64,000 bases of DNA from Streptomyces vilmorinianum (GTDB lineage: Bacteria; Actinomycetota; Actinomycetes; Streptomycetales; Streptomycetaceae): NCBI RefSeq assembly GCF_005517195.1, contig NZ_CP040244.1, positions 7,520,001-7,584,000 on the forward strand, read 5' to 3'. A program made the translations under genes and the position numbers. The notes below the pieces were generated by a model, which saw nothing but the letters and a program-made list of their open reading frames with translations, was not told the origin of the DNA and searched no databases. Numbering within the stretch: the stretch's first letter is position 1; every line of letters begins with the position of its first letter. Positions 32,993 through 41,544 of this stretch are shown piece after piece.

Positions 32993-34453
32993 GTGGCCGA
33001 GGAGCTCACCCCGGAGACCCCGGACGAGACCGAGGAGCCGATCAAGCAGCGCAAGAACGGCCTGTACCAGGGCGTCTCCGACGAGCTGGCCGAGAACATG
33101 AAGTCCGGCTGGGCCGACACCGAGCTGCACGACCTGCGGCCGATCGCGCAGGCGGAGCAGACCGCGGCCCGCCGCGCCGCGCTCTCCGCCCGCTTCCCGG
33201 GCGAGCGCCTGGTGATCCCCGCCGGCAACCTGAAGACCCGGTCGAACGACACGGAGTACAGCTTCCGCGCGTCGACGGAGTACGCCTACCTCACCGGCGA
33301 CCAGACCCACGACGGCGTACTCGTCCTGGAGCCGGCCAAGTCCGGCGGCCACCAGGCCACGATCTACCTGCTGCCCCGCTCCAACCGTGAGAACGGCGAG
33401 TTCTGGCTCGACGGCCAGGGCGAGCTCTGGGTCGGCCGCCGCCACTCCCTGACCGAGGCCGAGAAGTTCCTCGGCATCCCGGCCAAGGACGTCCGCGAGC
33501 TGCCCGCCGCCCTCAAGGAGGCCGCCGGCCCGGTCCGCGCCGTCCGCGGCCACGACTCCGGCATCGAGGCGGCGCTGACCGACAAGGTCACCGCCGAGCG
33601 CGACGAGGAACTGCGCGTCTACCTCTCCGAGGCCCGTCTCATCAAGGACGACTTCGAGATCGCCGAGCTCCAGAAGGCGTGCGACTCCACCGCGCGCGGC
33701 TTCGAGGACGTCGTCAAGGTCCTCGACAAGGCCGAGGCGACCAGCGAGCGCTACATCGAGGGCACGTTCTTCCTGCGCGCCCGCGTCGAGGGCAACGACG
33801 TCGGCTACGGCTCCATCTGCGCCGCGGGCCCGCACGCCTGCACCCTGCACTGGGTCCGCAACGACGGCGCCGTCCGCTCCGGCGACCTGCTGCTGCTCGA
33901 CGCCGGCGTGGAGACCACCGAGCTCTACACCGCCGACGTCACCCGCACCCTGCCGATCAACGGCCGGTACAGCGAGATCCAGCGCAGGATCTACGACGCC
34001 GTCTACGAGGCGCAGGAGGCGGGCATCGCCGCGGTGAAGCCCGGCGCCGCCTACCGCGACTTCCACGACGCCGCCCAGCGCGTGCTCGCCGAGAAGCTCG
34101 TCGAGTGGGGCCTGGTCGAGGGCCCGGTCGACCGCGTCCTGGAGCTGGGCCTGCAGCGCCGCTGGACCCTGCACGGCACCGGCCACATGCTCGGCATGGA
34201 CGTCCACGACTGCGCCGCCGCGCGCACCGAGGCGTACGTCGACACCACGCTGGAGCCCGGCATGTGCCTGACCGTCGAGCCGGGGCTGTACTTCCAGGCC
34301 GACGACCTGACCGTGCCCGAGGAGTACCGGGGCATCGGCGTCCGGATCGAGGACGACATCCTCGTCACCGACGACGGCAACCGGAACCTCTCGGACTCGC
34401 TGCCGCGCCAGGCCGACGAGGTCGAGGCGTGGATGGCCGGCCTGAAGGGCTGA
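32993..34453 (+). CDS. Aminopeptidase P family (M24B) Xaa-Pro aminopeptidase
   Basis: A 486-residue metalloenzyme. The N-terminal AMP_N domain (EYSFRASTEYAYLTGD) precedes a pita-bread peptidase domain with all five metal ligands visible: Asp in LLDAGVE, Asp in ADVTRTLP, His in GTGHMLGMDVHD, Glu in VEPGLYF and Glu in VRIEDD. It removes N-terminal residues before proline. GTG 32993 has a perfect AGGAGG site. A strong terminator follows. Confidence 0.93.
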   Translation: MAEELTPETPDETEEPIKQRKNGLYQGVSDELAENMKSGWADTELHDLRPIAQAEQTAARRAALSARFPGERLVIPAGNLKTRSNDTEYSFRASTEYAYLTGDQTHDGVLVLEPAKSGGHQATIYLLPRSNRENGEFWLDGQGELWVGRRHSLTEAEKFLGIPAKDVRELPAALKEAAGPVRAVRGHDSGIEAALTDKVTAERDEELRVYLSEARLIKDDFEIAELQKACDSTARGFEDVVKVLDKAEATSERYIEGTFFLRARVEGNDVGYGSICAAGPHACTLHWVRNDGAVRSGDLLLLDAGVETTELYTADVTRTLPINGRYSEIQRRIYDAVYEAQEAGIAAVKPGAAYRDFHDAAQRVLAEKLVEWGLVEGPVDRVLELGLQRRWTLHGTGHMLGMDVHDCAAARTEAYVDTTLEPGMCLTVEPGLYFQADDLTVPEEYRGIGVRIEDDILVTDDGNRNLSDSLPRQADEVEAWMAGLKG

Positions 34454-34478
34454 CCTGAAGGGCTGACCTGACGGACAC

Positions 34479-34517
34479 AGCAGGGCCCCCGCCGATCACG
34501 TCGGCGGGGGCCCTGCT
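34479..34517. terminator. Bidirectional hairpin terminator
   Basis: agcagggcccccgccga and its exact complement with a 5-base loop (17-bp stem) lie between the convergent aminopeptidase and ATP-binding protein genes. Confidence 0.9.
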
Positions 34518-34534
34518 CGTACGTTCACGTCATG

Positions 34535-34987
34535 TCACGTCAGCGCGAGGGGAGCGTCCGTCCGCCACTTCACGATCTTGTCGAAGCTGACGAGTGCACC
34601 GCCCCGGCCCGTACGGCCGAAGTGCACATGGTCCGCCAGCTCCTCGATCAGCCGCAGTCCGCGGCCGTTCTCCGCGTCCGCGGCGGCATCAGGGGCGGCG
34701 GCCGGCAGCAGGGTCCCCGGGAAACCGGGACCCGAGTCCGCCACCTCGATACGACAGGTCTCGCCGTCCAGATAGGCCGTGACCCGGTACGCCTCGGACG
34801 GCACACCGCGACCGCCGTCGCCACCGTGCTCGACGGCATTCGCACACGCCTCGGTCAGCGCCACCGACAGCTCGTAGGAGACATCCGGATCGACACCCGC
34901 CGTCTCCATCGTGCCGAGCAGAAGCCGCCGCGCGAGCGGCACGCTCGCAGCCTCGCGCCGCAGATGGAGAGACCACCAGATGCTCAT
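34535..34987 (-). CDS. RsbW-like ATP-binding protein
   Basis: A 150-residue single GHKL ATPase domain: N-box ALTEACANAVEHGGDG, G1 box VADSGPGFPG and G2 NGRGLRLIEELAD, close to anti-sigma kinases. ATG 34987 lies behind AGGAGG. The open frame upstream is not used because the family starts at this point. No partner antagonist gene is adjacent. Confidence 0.85.
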   Translation of the reverse strand: MSIWWSLHLRREAASVPLARRLLLGTMETAGVDPDVSYELSVALTEACANAVEHGGDGGRGVPSEAYRVTAYLDGETCRIEVADSGPGFPGTLLPAAAPDAAADAENGRGLRLIEELADHVHFGRTGRGGALVSFDKIVKWRTDAPLALT

Positions 34988-35192
34988 GCTCCAGCCTCCT
35001 GGCTGCGGCTCGACATACCGATACCTATTGCCCCGAGGAAGGGCCCGTAAGCCCCCAAGCCACACAAGAGCGCTCATTCGGCGGATGTGTCTACGCCGTG
35101 TGCCGGTGTATGCCGACTCGAACACTCACCAAAGGTGATCTTCCGGACCTGCCGCACGGGCGGAAGGGGCCTGGTGCGATGATGAGGCCGCC

Positions 35193-36014
35193 ATGTCTGC
35201 CCCCGCGCTCGCGCCACGCCTGCTGAGGGCCGCGGTGTTCACCGCGGTCTGCGTCGTGCTGTCCGGGCTCGGCCACGCCCTCGCCGCCTGCGCGGGAATC
35301 GCCCTGTGGACGATGGTGGCCGGCTTCCTCGCGGTCTTCGGCATCACCGTGCTCGCCGCAGGACGCGAGCGCACGCTTCCCTTCATCGTCGCGGCACTGA
35401 CCGGCGGACAGCTCGCGCTGCACGCCCTCTTCGAGCTCGGGCAGCGCCCGCTCACGAGCGGCTCCCCCGGCCCGGAGGCCCACGACGCGCTGATCCGCAT
35501 GGCCGCCAAGCTGGTCTGCGGCGTCGCGCCCGCCTCGCTCAGCGCCGCCGACGCGACCCGCGTCATCACGAACGCCGGGCTCGACCCGGCAGACGTCACC
35601 GCCGCCGCCACCGCGCAGGCCGCCCACGGCGCACACCTCTCCGGCGGAGCCGGGGCCGGAGCCGTGCAGAGCGCGGACCTCCTGCCCGACCTGCCGATGG
35701 CGCTCGGCCACCTCCTGGCCGCCCTCGCCACCGGCTGGCTCCTGCGCCGCGGCGACCTCGCCCTCGGCCGGCTCGTACGGATCTCGGCCCATGGCGCCAC
35801 CGAACTCGCCGAGGCCGCCCTCGTCCGCTCCCTGCGCGCCGCACTCACCCTCGTACGGGCACTGCTCGCCGGCCTTCCCGGGCTCCCGGCCGCCGCGCCG
35901 CGCCGCACCGTCCGTACCGCGGACGGCACCTCCGCGCCACCCGTCGCGGAAGCACTCCAGCACACGGTGATCCGGCGCGGCCCACCGGCCGCCGACTGCG
36001 TCCTCGCAGCCTGA
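35193..36014 (+). CDS. Integral membrane protein upstream of the copper operon
   Basis: 273 residues with about five hydrophobic segments (AAVFTAVCVVLSGLGHAL, GIALWTMVAGFLAVFGITVL, LPFIVAALTGGQLALHALF, MALGHLLAALATGWLL), a His-containing loop (GGAGAGAVQSADLLPD) and a basic C-terminal tail. Genes of this type often sit next to YcnI/Sco/CopCD genes in Streptomyces, so a link to copper handling is possible. It has its own terminator and is separated by about 200 bp from the operon. No known activity. Confidence 0.7.
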   Translation: MSAPALAPRLLRAAVFTAVCVVLSGLGHALAACAGIALWTMVAGFLAVFGITVLAAGRERTLPFIVAALTGGQLALHALFELGQRPLTSGSPGPEAHDALIRMAAKLVCGVAPASLSAADATRVITNAGLDPADVTAAATAQAAHGAHLSGGAGAGAVQSADLLPDLPMALGHLLAALATGWLLRRGDLALGRLVRISAHGATELAEAALVRSLRAALTLVRALLAGLPGLPAAAPRRTVRTADGTSAPPVAEALQHTVIRRGPPAADCVLAA

Positions 36015-36015
36015 C

Positions 36016-36043
36016 GCGGACCGCTCACAAGGAGCGGGTCCGC
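36016..36043 (+). terminator. Hairpin terminator
   Basis: gcggaccgctc / gagcgggtccgc pair with a one-base bulge and 5-base loop directly after the membrane-protein stop. Confidence 0.7.
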
Positions 36044-36070
36044 GGCCGTCCGCACGCCCGTACTACGTAG

Positions 36071-36128
36071 ACGTACACGTACACGTACACGTACACGTAC
36101 ACGTACACGTGCACGTGCACGTACACAC
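36071..36128. repeat. acgtac hexanucleotide microsatellite
   Basis: Nine consecutive hexamers, mostly acgtac with two acgtgc variants, in the leader region of the copper operon about 95 bp before the YcnI start. Pure alternating purine-pyrimidine, so it may adopt Z-DNA or cruciform forms. Confidence 0.95.
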
Positions 36129-36221
36129 GTACTCGCGTACGCCCGTACCCGGTTCGCATCGTTCCGGTCGTCGGCGTGCCGGACGCCCACCTCTTCCTTC
36201 CGAGCTGGAGTGTCTTCTGCC

Positions 36222-36986
36222 ATGAACGTCTCCCGTATCGCCCTCGCCGCCGGCATCGCCGTCTCCTCCGTCGCCCTGCTCTCCGGCACCGCCTTCGCGC
36301 ACGTCGGCGTGCAGCCGCAGGGCGAGGCCGCCCAGGGCGGCTACGCCACCGTCAACGTCAAGGTCCCCAACGAGCGCGACAACGCCTCCACCGTCAAGGT
36401 CGAGATCAACTTCCCGGCCGACCACCCGCTCGCCTCCGTGATGGCCCAGCCGGTACCGGGCTGGAAGTCCGAGGTCACCAAGGCCAGGCTCGCCAAGCCG
36501 CTGGAGATCCACGGCAAGACGATCAACGAGGCCGTCACCAAGGTCACCTGGACCGCCGACGGCTCGAAGATCGGCCCCGGCCAGTTCCAGCAGTTCCCGC
36601 TCTCCCTCGGCCGGCTGCCCGAGGACACCGACCGGCTCGTCCTCAAGGCCATCCAGACGTACGACAACAACGAGGTCGTCCGCTGGATCGAGGAGCCCAA
36701 GGAGGGCGCGGCCGAACCGCAGAACCCCGCCCCCGTCCTGAAGCTCTCCGCGGCGAGCGATGACCACCACGGCGGCGCCAAGACCGACGAGAAGAACGAG
36801 AAGACCGACGCGAAGACGGGCGACAAGGCCGGTCACGACAAGAAGCCCCACACCGAGGCGGCCGGCTCCCACTCCGATTCCGGCTCCAGCGACACCACCG
36901 CGCGCGTGCTCGGCATCGTCGGCATCCTCGTGGGCGCCGCGGGCATCGCCTTCGGTGTGCTCGCCGGCCGCCGCCGCTCGGCCTGA
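36222..36986 (+). CDS. YcnI-type (DUF1775) copper-binding exported protein
   Basis: A 254-residue protein with signal peptide (RIALAAGIAVSSVALLSGTAFA) cleaved to expose an N-terminal His (HVGVQPQG), the hallmark copper ligand of YcnI. The domain runs to about residue 180. A Lys/Asp/His-rich hydrophilic spacer (AKTDEKNEKTDAKTGDK) and a C-terminal membrane helix (LGIVGILVGAAGIAFGVLAG) with an RRR stop follow. ATG 36222 fits the signal peptide. First gene of the copper operon. Confidence 0.88.
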   Translation: MNVSRIALAAGIAVSSVALLSGTAFAHVGVQPQGEAAQGGYATVNVKVPNERDNASTVKVEINFPADHPLASVMAQPVPGWKSEVTKARLAKPLEIHGKTINEAVTKVTWTADGSKIGPGQFQQFPLSLGRLPEDTDRLVLKAIQTYDNNEVVRWIEEPKEGAAEPQNPAPVLKLSAASDDHHGGAKTDEKNEKTDAKTGDKAGHDKKPHTEAAGSHSDSGSSDTTARVLGIVGILVGAAGIAFGVLAGRRRSA

Positions 36987-37018
36987 CCCTCCCTCCAGCG
37001 CAGAGAGAAACACCTTCC

Positions 37019-37753
37019 ATGTCAGTCCAGAACACGACCGACCCGATGAACGACCACCAGGGCCGCCGGCCTGGCCGCCTCGCCCCCCTCATCGCCGCCG
37101 CCGTCGCCATCGCCGCCGCCGTCGCGATCACCGTCGTCGTCGGCCTCGGCGGCGGCAACGACAAGGGGACGAGCTCCGGGAACGGACCGATCGCCGAGGT
37201 CTCCGCCGAGAACGCCGGGACCAAGGCGGCGACCGTCCTCGACCGCCCGTTCACCAAGCCCGACCTGGTCCTCACCGACACCAAGGGCCAGAAGTTCGAC
37301 CTGCGGGCGCGGACCAAGGGCAAGCCGACGCTGATCTACTTCGGCTACACGCACTGCCCCGACGTCTGCCCGCTGACGATGAGCAACATCGCCGTCGCCA
37401 AGAAGCAGCTCCCCAAGGCGGACCAGGACAAGCTCCAGGTCGTCTTCGTCACCACCGACCCCGAGCGGGACACCTCCGCCGAGCTCGCGAAGTGGCTGCC
37501 GGCCGCCGGCGACTCCTCCTTCATCGGTCTCACCGGTGACTTCTCCACGATCCAGGCGGGCGCCCGCCAGATCGGCATCGGCATCGACCCGCCGAAGAAG
37601 GAGAAGGGCGGCTCGGTCGTCTCCATGCACGGAGCCCAGGTGATCGCGTTCTCGCCCACGACCGACCAGGGCTACGTCCTGTACGGCGAGGACACGACCG
37701 TCGACGACTACGCCAAGGACCTGCCGAAGATCATCAAGGGGGAGAACCCGTGA
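37019..37753 (+). CDS. Sco1/SenC-family copper metallochaperone
   Basis: A 244-residue membrane-anchored thioredoxin-fold protein. One N-terminal helix (APLIAAAVAIAAAVAITVVVG) is followed by the Sco domain with copper ligands CPDVC (in GYTHCPDVCPL) and the distant His in SMHGAQV. It hands copper to cytochrome c oxidase and, in S. lividans, links to the extracellular copper chaperone. The stop overlaps the next start (GTGA). Confidence 0.93.
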   Translation: MSVQNTTDPMNDHQGRRPGRLAPLIAAAVAIAAAVAITVVVGLGGGNDKGTSSGNGPIAEVSAENAGTKAATVLDRPFTKPDLVLTDTKGQKFDLRARTKGKPTLIYFGYTHCPDVCPLTMSNIAVAKKQLPKADQDKLQVVFVTTDPERDTSAELAKWLPAAGDSSFIGLTGDFSTIQAGARQIGIGIDPPKKEKGGSVVSMHGAQVIAFSPTTDQGYVLYGEDTTVDDYAKDLPKIIKGENP

Positions 37754-38217
37754 ACCGCCGCACCACCATCCTGTCCGCCGCCGTCGCGCTCGTCTCGGCG
37801 CTGGCCCTGACCGGGTGCTCGTCCGACAGCTCCGCCGACACCGGCGGCAAGCCCGAACTCGAGGTCAGCGGCGCGTTCATGCCGCAGCCCGTGATGGACA
37901 TGGCCGGCGGCTTCCTGACCATCAAGAACGACAGCGCCACCGCGGACAAGCTCACCTCCGTCACCAGCCCCCTCTCGGACGACGTCCAGATCCACGAGAC
38001 GAAGAACCAGAAGATGCGGCAGGTGACGTCCTTCGACATCCCTGCCAACGGTGAGCTGAAGCTCGAACGCGGCGGCAACCACATCATGTTCATGGACATC
38101 AAGCAGAAGCCGAAGCAGGGCGAGAAGGTCAGCATCGAGCTGCACTTCGAGAAGGCCGACCCCATCAAGGTCGACCTTCCCGTCGAGGCCGCCACCCACA
38201 ACCCGAAGCAGCACTGA
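37750..38217 (+). CDS. PCu(A)C extracellular copper chaperone (ECuC-like lipoprotein)
   Basis: A 155-residue lipoprotein with lipobox LALTGC. The copper site is intact: His and Met in IHETKNQKM, then NHIMFM. GTG 37750 overlaps the Sco stop. It should deliver Cu(I) outside the membrane to Sco and the oxidase, as the S. lividans counterpart does. Confidence 0.92.
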   Translation: MNRRTTILSAAVALVSALALTGCSSDSSADTGGKPELEVSGAFMPQPVMDMAGGFLTIKNDSATADKLTSVTSPLSDDVQIHETKNQKMRQVTSFDIPANGELKLERGGNHIMFMDIKQKPKQGEKVSIELHFEKADPIKVDLPVEAATHNPKQH

Positions 38218-38241
38218 GCTCCCTGAGGGACTGACACACAC

Positions 38242-40209
38242 ATGCCAGCCACCGCCCCGCGCCTCGGATCCGCCCTGACCCGGCTGCTGCTCGTCACGGC
38301 CGCCCTCCTGGGCGCCCTGCTCGCCGGCGCCGCCCCCGCGTCCGCGCACGCCGCGCTCACCGGCAGCGACCCGATGGACGGGGCGGTGGTCGCCACCGCC
38401 CCCAAGGAAGTCAATCTCACCTTCTCCGAGCAGGTCGCCATGGGCGCCGACTCGATCCGGGTCCTCGACCCGGCGGGCAAGCGCGTGGACACCGCGGAGA
38501 TCCGCGACCTGTGCAGCGGATCGATCGTCCGGTACGGAGTCGGGCTCCGCAGCGGGCTGCCGGAAGGCACCTACACCGTGGCCTGGCAGACCGTCTCCGC
38601 CGACAGCCACCCCATCGCGGGCGCCTTCACCTTCTCCATCGGCGCGCCCTCCCAGACATCCTTCGCCCTACCCGACCAGGAGGTCGGCGGCGGGCTCGTC
38701 GGCACGCTGTACGGCATCGCCCGCTACCTCTCGTACGCCGGCTTCACCGTCCTCGTCGGCGGCGGCGCCTTCGTCCTCGCCTGCTGGCCGGGCGGCGCGA
38801 GCGCCCGGCCGCTGCAGCGGCTCGTCGTCAGGGGCTGGCTCACCCTGACCGCCGCCACCCTGGTCATGCTGCTGCTGCGCAACCCCTACACCGGCTCCGG
38901 AGAGCTCGCCGACGCCTTCGACCTGGGCGGACTGAAGTCCGTCCTCGAGACGAAGACCGGCGCCGCGCTCATTTCCCGGCTCATGCTGCTCGGCGCGGCG
39001 GCGCTCTTCGTGAGCGTGCTCTTCGGCTCGTACACGAAGCGGACCGACGAGAAGGAGACCAAGGACCTCACCTTCGGACTCGCGATCGGCGGCTCCGTGG
39101 TGGCCGCCGGGATCGCGGGCACGTGGGCGCTCGCCGAGCACGCCTCCACCGGTCTGCAGCCGCAGATCGCCATGCCCGTCGACATCCTGCACCTGCTCGC
39201 CGTGGCGGCCTGGCTGGGCGGCCTGACGGCCCTGCTCGTCGCGCTGTACCGGGTCCCCGGCATCGAGCGGGCAGCGGTGGAGCGCTTCTCGAGAATCGCC
39301 TTCGGCTCGGTGGTCGTCCTGGCAGCGACCGGGCTCTACCAGTCCTGGCGGCAGGTCGGCTCCTGGTCGGCGCTGACCGGCACGGCGTACGGACAGCTGC
39401 TCCTGGTCAAGGTCGGGCTCGTGGCCGTGCTCGTCGGGATCGCCTGGGTCTCGCGGCGCTGGACCCAGCGCCTCGCGGAACCGGCCACGGTGGAGACGGC
39501 CGAGGGCCAGGCGGCCGAGGGCCAGGCGGTCGAGGCGCAGGCGGCCGAGGCGCAGGCGGTGCAGGCGGTGCAGGCAGAGACGGTCGAGGCGGAGCCGGAA
39601 ACTCCCGTCGGAGAGGCGGAGGACGCCGACCCGGAGCGGGCCGCTCAGCTCGCCCGGCAGCGGGTCGCCGTCGCCACCGCCCGTGAGAAGCGGGACCGCG
39701 ACGCCGACCCCGACCGGACCGGCCTGCGCCGCTCGGTGCTGACCGAGGCCATGGTCGCCGTCGTGCTGCTCGCCGTGACGACCGTACTGACGTCGACCGA
39801 ACCCGGCCGCACGGAGGAGGAGACCGGCCGCTCGGCTTCCGAGTCCGGCTCGACCGCCGTACCCGAGCGGCCCGTGGACATCCGGCTCCCCTTCGACACC
39901 GGCGGTGCCGAAGGCAAGGGAACGGTACGACTGAGCCTCAACCCGGGCCGTACCGGCGCCAACGCCCTGCACCTCTATGTGGACCGGCCCAACGGTCGCC
40001 CGCTGGACGTACCCGAGATCAAGGTCGCCTTCACCCTCAAGGAGAAGGACGTCGGCCCCCTGCCCGTCGTGCCCGACCGGATCCAGACCGGACACTGGAT
40101 CGCCAACGGCGTACAGATCCCGATGGCCGGCGAGTGGCAGATCCAGGTGACGGTCCGCACCTCCGACATCGACCAGACCACCATCGACAAGAACGTGAAG
40201 ATCGGCTGA
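38242..40209 (+). CDS. CopC-CopD fusion (copper resistance/import membrane protein)
   Basis: A 655-residue fusion. A signal peptide (LLLVTAALLGALLAGAAPAS) releases a CopC domain starting at HAALTGSDP, with an N-terminal His copper ligand and SADSHPIAGAF. Eight or so membrane helices follow (about 150-425, CopD; HLLAVAAWLGG keeps its His). A Glu/Gln/Ala-rich repetitive loop (EGQAAEGQAVEAQAAEAQ), one more helix and a C-terminal extracytoplasmic domain complete it. It moves copper across the membrane in concert with the neighbours. Confidence 0.88.
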   Translation: MPATAPRLGSALTRLLLVTAALLGALLAGAAPASAHAALTGSDPMDGAVVATAPKEVNLTFSEQVAMGADSIRVLDPAGKRVDTAEIRDLCSGSIVRYGVGLRSGLPEGTYTVAWQTVSADSHPIAGAFTFSIGAPSQTSFALPDQEVGGGLVGTLYGIARYLSYAGFTVLVGGGAFVLACWPGGASARPLQRLVVRGWLTLTAATLVMLLLRNPYTGSGELADAFDLGGLKSVLETKTGAALISRLMLLGAAALFVSVLFGSYTKRTDEKETKDLTFGLAIGGSVVAAGIAGTWALAEHASTGLQPQIAMPVDILHLLAVAAWLGGLTALLVALYRVPGIERAAVERFSRIAFGSVVVLAATGLYQSWRQVGSWSALTGTAYGQLLLVKVGLVAVLVGIAWVSRRWTQRLAEPATVETAEGQAAEGQAVEAQAAEAQAVQAVQAETVEAEPETPVGEAEDADPERAAQLARQRVAVATAREKRDRDADPDRTGLRRSVLTEAMVAVVLLAVTTVLTSTEPGRTEEETGRSASESGSTAVPERPVDIRLPFDTGGAEGKGTVRLSLNPGRTGANALHLYVDRPNGRPLDVPEIKVAFTLKEKDVGPLPVVPDRIQTGHWIANGVQIPMAGEWQIQVTVRTSDIDQTTIDKNVKIG

Positions 40210-40213
40210 CCTC

Positions 40214-41494
40214 GTGACTGACGACAATTCTGAGAGCAGGCTGGAGATCTCCCGGCGGCGCATGCTCGGCACCGTGGGCGCCGCGGGCGCGGCCGGTATC
40301 GCGCTCGGCGCGGCCGGTGGCGCCGGGGTGTACGGCGCCGTGTCCGGCTCCGGCGCCTCGGCCGCGGACACGACGGCGCTGACGACCGTCGGCTCGACCG
40401 AGGCGATGTTTCACGGGAAACATCAAGCGGGGATCACCACTCCGCCTCAGTCGCGGGGCCATCTGGTCGCCTTCGACCTCGCCCCGGGCGCGGGCCGCAA
40501 GGAGGCCGCCGCGCTGCTGCGCCGCTGGTCGGCCACCGCCAAGGCGCTGATGGCGGGCGAGCCGACGAGCGAGGACACCGGCATCGCGCTCGACGCGGGC
40601 CCCTCCTCGCTCACCGTCACCTTCGGCTTCGGCCACTCCTTCTTCGGACGTACGGGACTCACCGCCCGCCGCCCGATGCAGCTCGACCCCCTGCCCGCCT
40701 TCTCCGCCGACGCGCTCGACCCCAAGCGCTCGGAGGGCGACCTGTGGGTGCAGATCGGCGCGGACGACGCACTCGTCGCCTTCCACGCCCTGCGCGCGCT
40801 GCAGAAGGACGCCGGCTCGGCCGCGAAGGTCCGCTGGCAGATGAACGGCTTCAACCGCTCGGCCGGCGCCACGGCGAAGCCGATGACGTCCCGCAACCTG
40901 ATGGGCCAGGTGGACGGGACGCGCAACCCGAAGCCCTCCGACCCCGACTTCGACCGGCGGATCTTCGTCCCGGCCACCGGTTCCACCGGCTCCACCGGGA
41001 CCCAGGAATGGATGGCCGGAGGCTCGTACGCGGTCGTGCGCCGCATCCGCATGCTGCTCGACGACTGGGAGAAGCTCCCCCTCGACAGGCAGGAGAAGGT
41101 CATCGGCCGGCGGAAGTCCGACGGCGCCCCGCTGACCGGCGGGACCGAGACGACCGAACTCGATCTCCACAAGATCGGGCCGGACGGCAAGCTGGTCATC
41201 CCCGACAACGCCCATTCCCGGATCTCCGCCCCCGAACAGAACGGCGGAGCTGCGATGCTGCGGCGGCCGTTCTCCTTCCACGACGGAATCGGGCCGGACG
41301 GGACGCCCGACGCGGGACTGCTCTTCGTCTGCTGGCAGGCCGACCCGCTCAGGGGCTTCGTCCCCGTGCAGCGCAAGCTCGACCGGGGCGACGCTCTGTC
41401 CGCCTTCATCCGGCACGAGGCGAGCGGCCTGTTCGCCGTGCCGGGCGGGGCGGCGGAAGGCGAGTACGTGGGCCAGCGGCTGCTGGAGTCCTGA
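40214..41494 (+). CDS. dtpA: Tat-exported Dyp-type heme peroxidase (DtpA-like)
   Basis: 426 residues; GTG start four bases after the CopCD stop. A Tat signal (EISRRRMLGTVGAAG) is followed by a Dyp peroxidase with GQVDGTRNP (the GxxDG motif holding the distal Asp), HSFFGR, and the proximal His/Arg region (HSRISAP, AMLRRPFSF). In S. lividans the homologous DtpA sits in the same CopCD-ECuC-Sco neighbourhood and is needed for maturation of the copper oxidase GlxA and morphological development. A parS-like site lies within the coding sequence. Confidence 0.92.
   Translation: MTDDNSESRLEISRRRMLGTVGAAGAAGIALGAAGGAGVYGAVSGSGASAADTTALTTVGSTEAMFHGKHQAGITTPPQSRGHLVAFDLAPGAGRKEAAALLRRWSATAKALMAGEPTSEDTGIALDAGPSSLTVTFGFGHSFFGRTGLTARRPMQLDPLPAFSADALDPKRSEGDLWVQIGADDALVAFHALRALQKDAGSAAKVRWQMNGFNRSAGATAKPMTSRNLMGQVDGTRNPKPSDPDFDRRIFVPATGSTGSTGTQEWMAGGSYAVVRRIRMLLDDWEKLPLDRQEKVIGRRKSDGAPLTGGTETTELDLHKIGPDGKLVIPDNAHSRISAPEQNGGAAMLRRPFSFHDGIGPDGTPDAGLLFVCWQADPLRGFVPVQRKLDRGDALSAFIRHEASGLFAVPGGAAEGEYVGQRLLES
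40407..40422. promoter_or_regulatory. parS-like ParB binding site inside dtpA
   Basis: tgtttcacgggaaaca differs from the parS consensus tgtttcacgtgaaaca by one central base. It forces TTT, AAA and CAT codons in a gene that otherwise uses C/G-ending codons, which argues that the DNA sequence itself is maintained. Confidence 0.7.
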
Positions 41495-41544
41495 CCCTGG
41501 GCGGGCGGCGGGTCAACGCCTCCGGCGCCTATTAGGGTGACCGT

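Noticed and set aside
32351..34207. Minus-strand open frame of 618 codons opposite the aminopeptidase gene
   Set aside because: Antisense of a strongly conserved metallopeptidase; composition typical of a shadow frame.
36061..36130. Repeat array considered as CRISPR
   Set aside because: The units are six bases with no spacers; a simple microsatellite.
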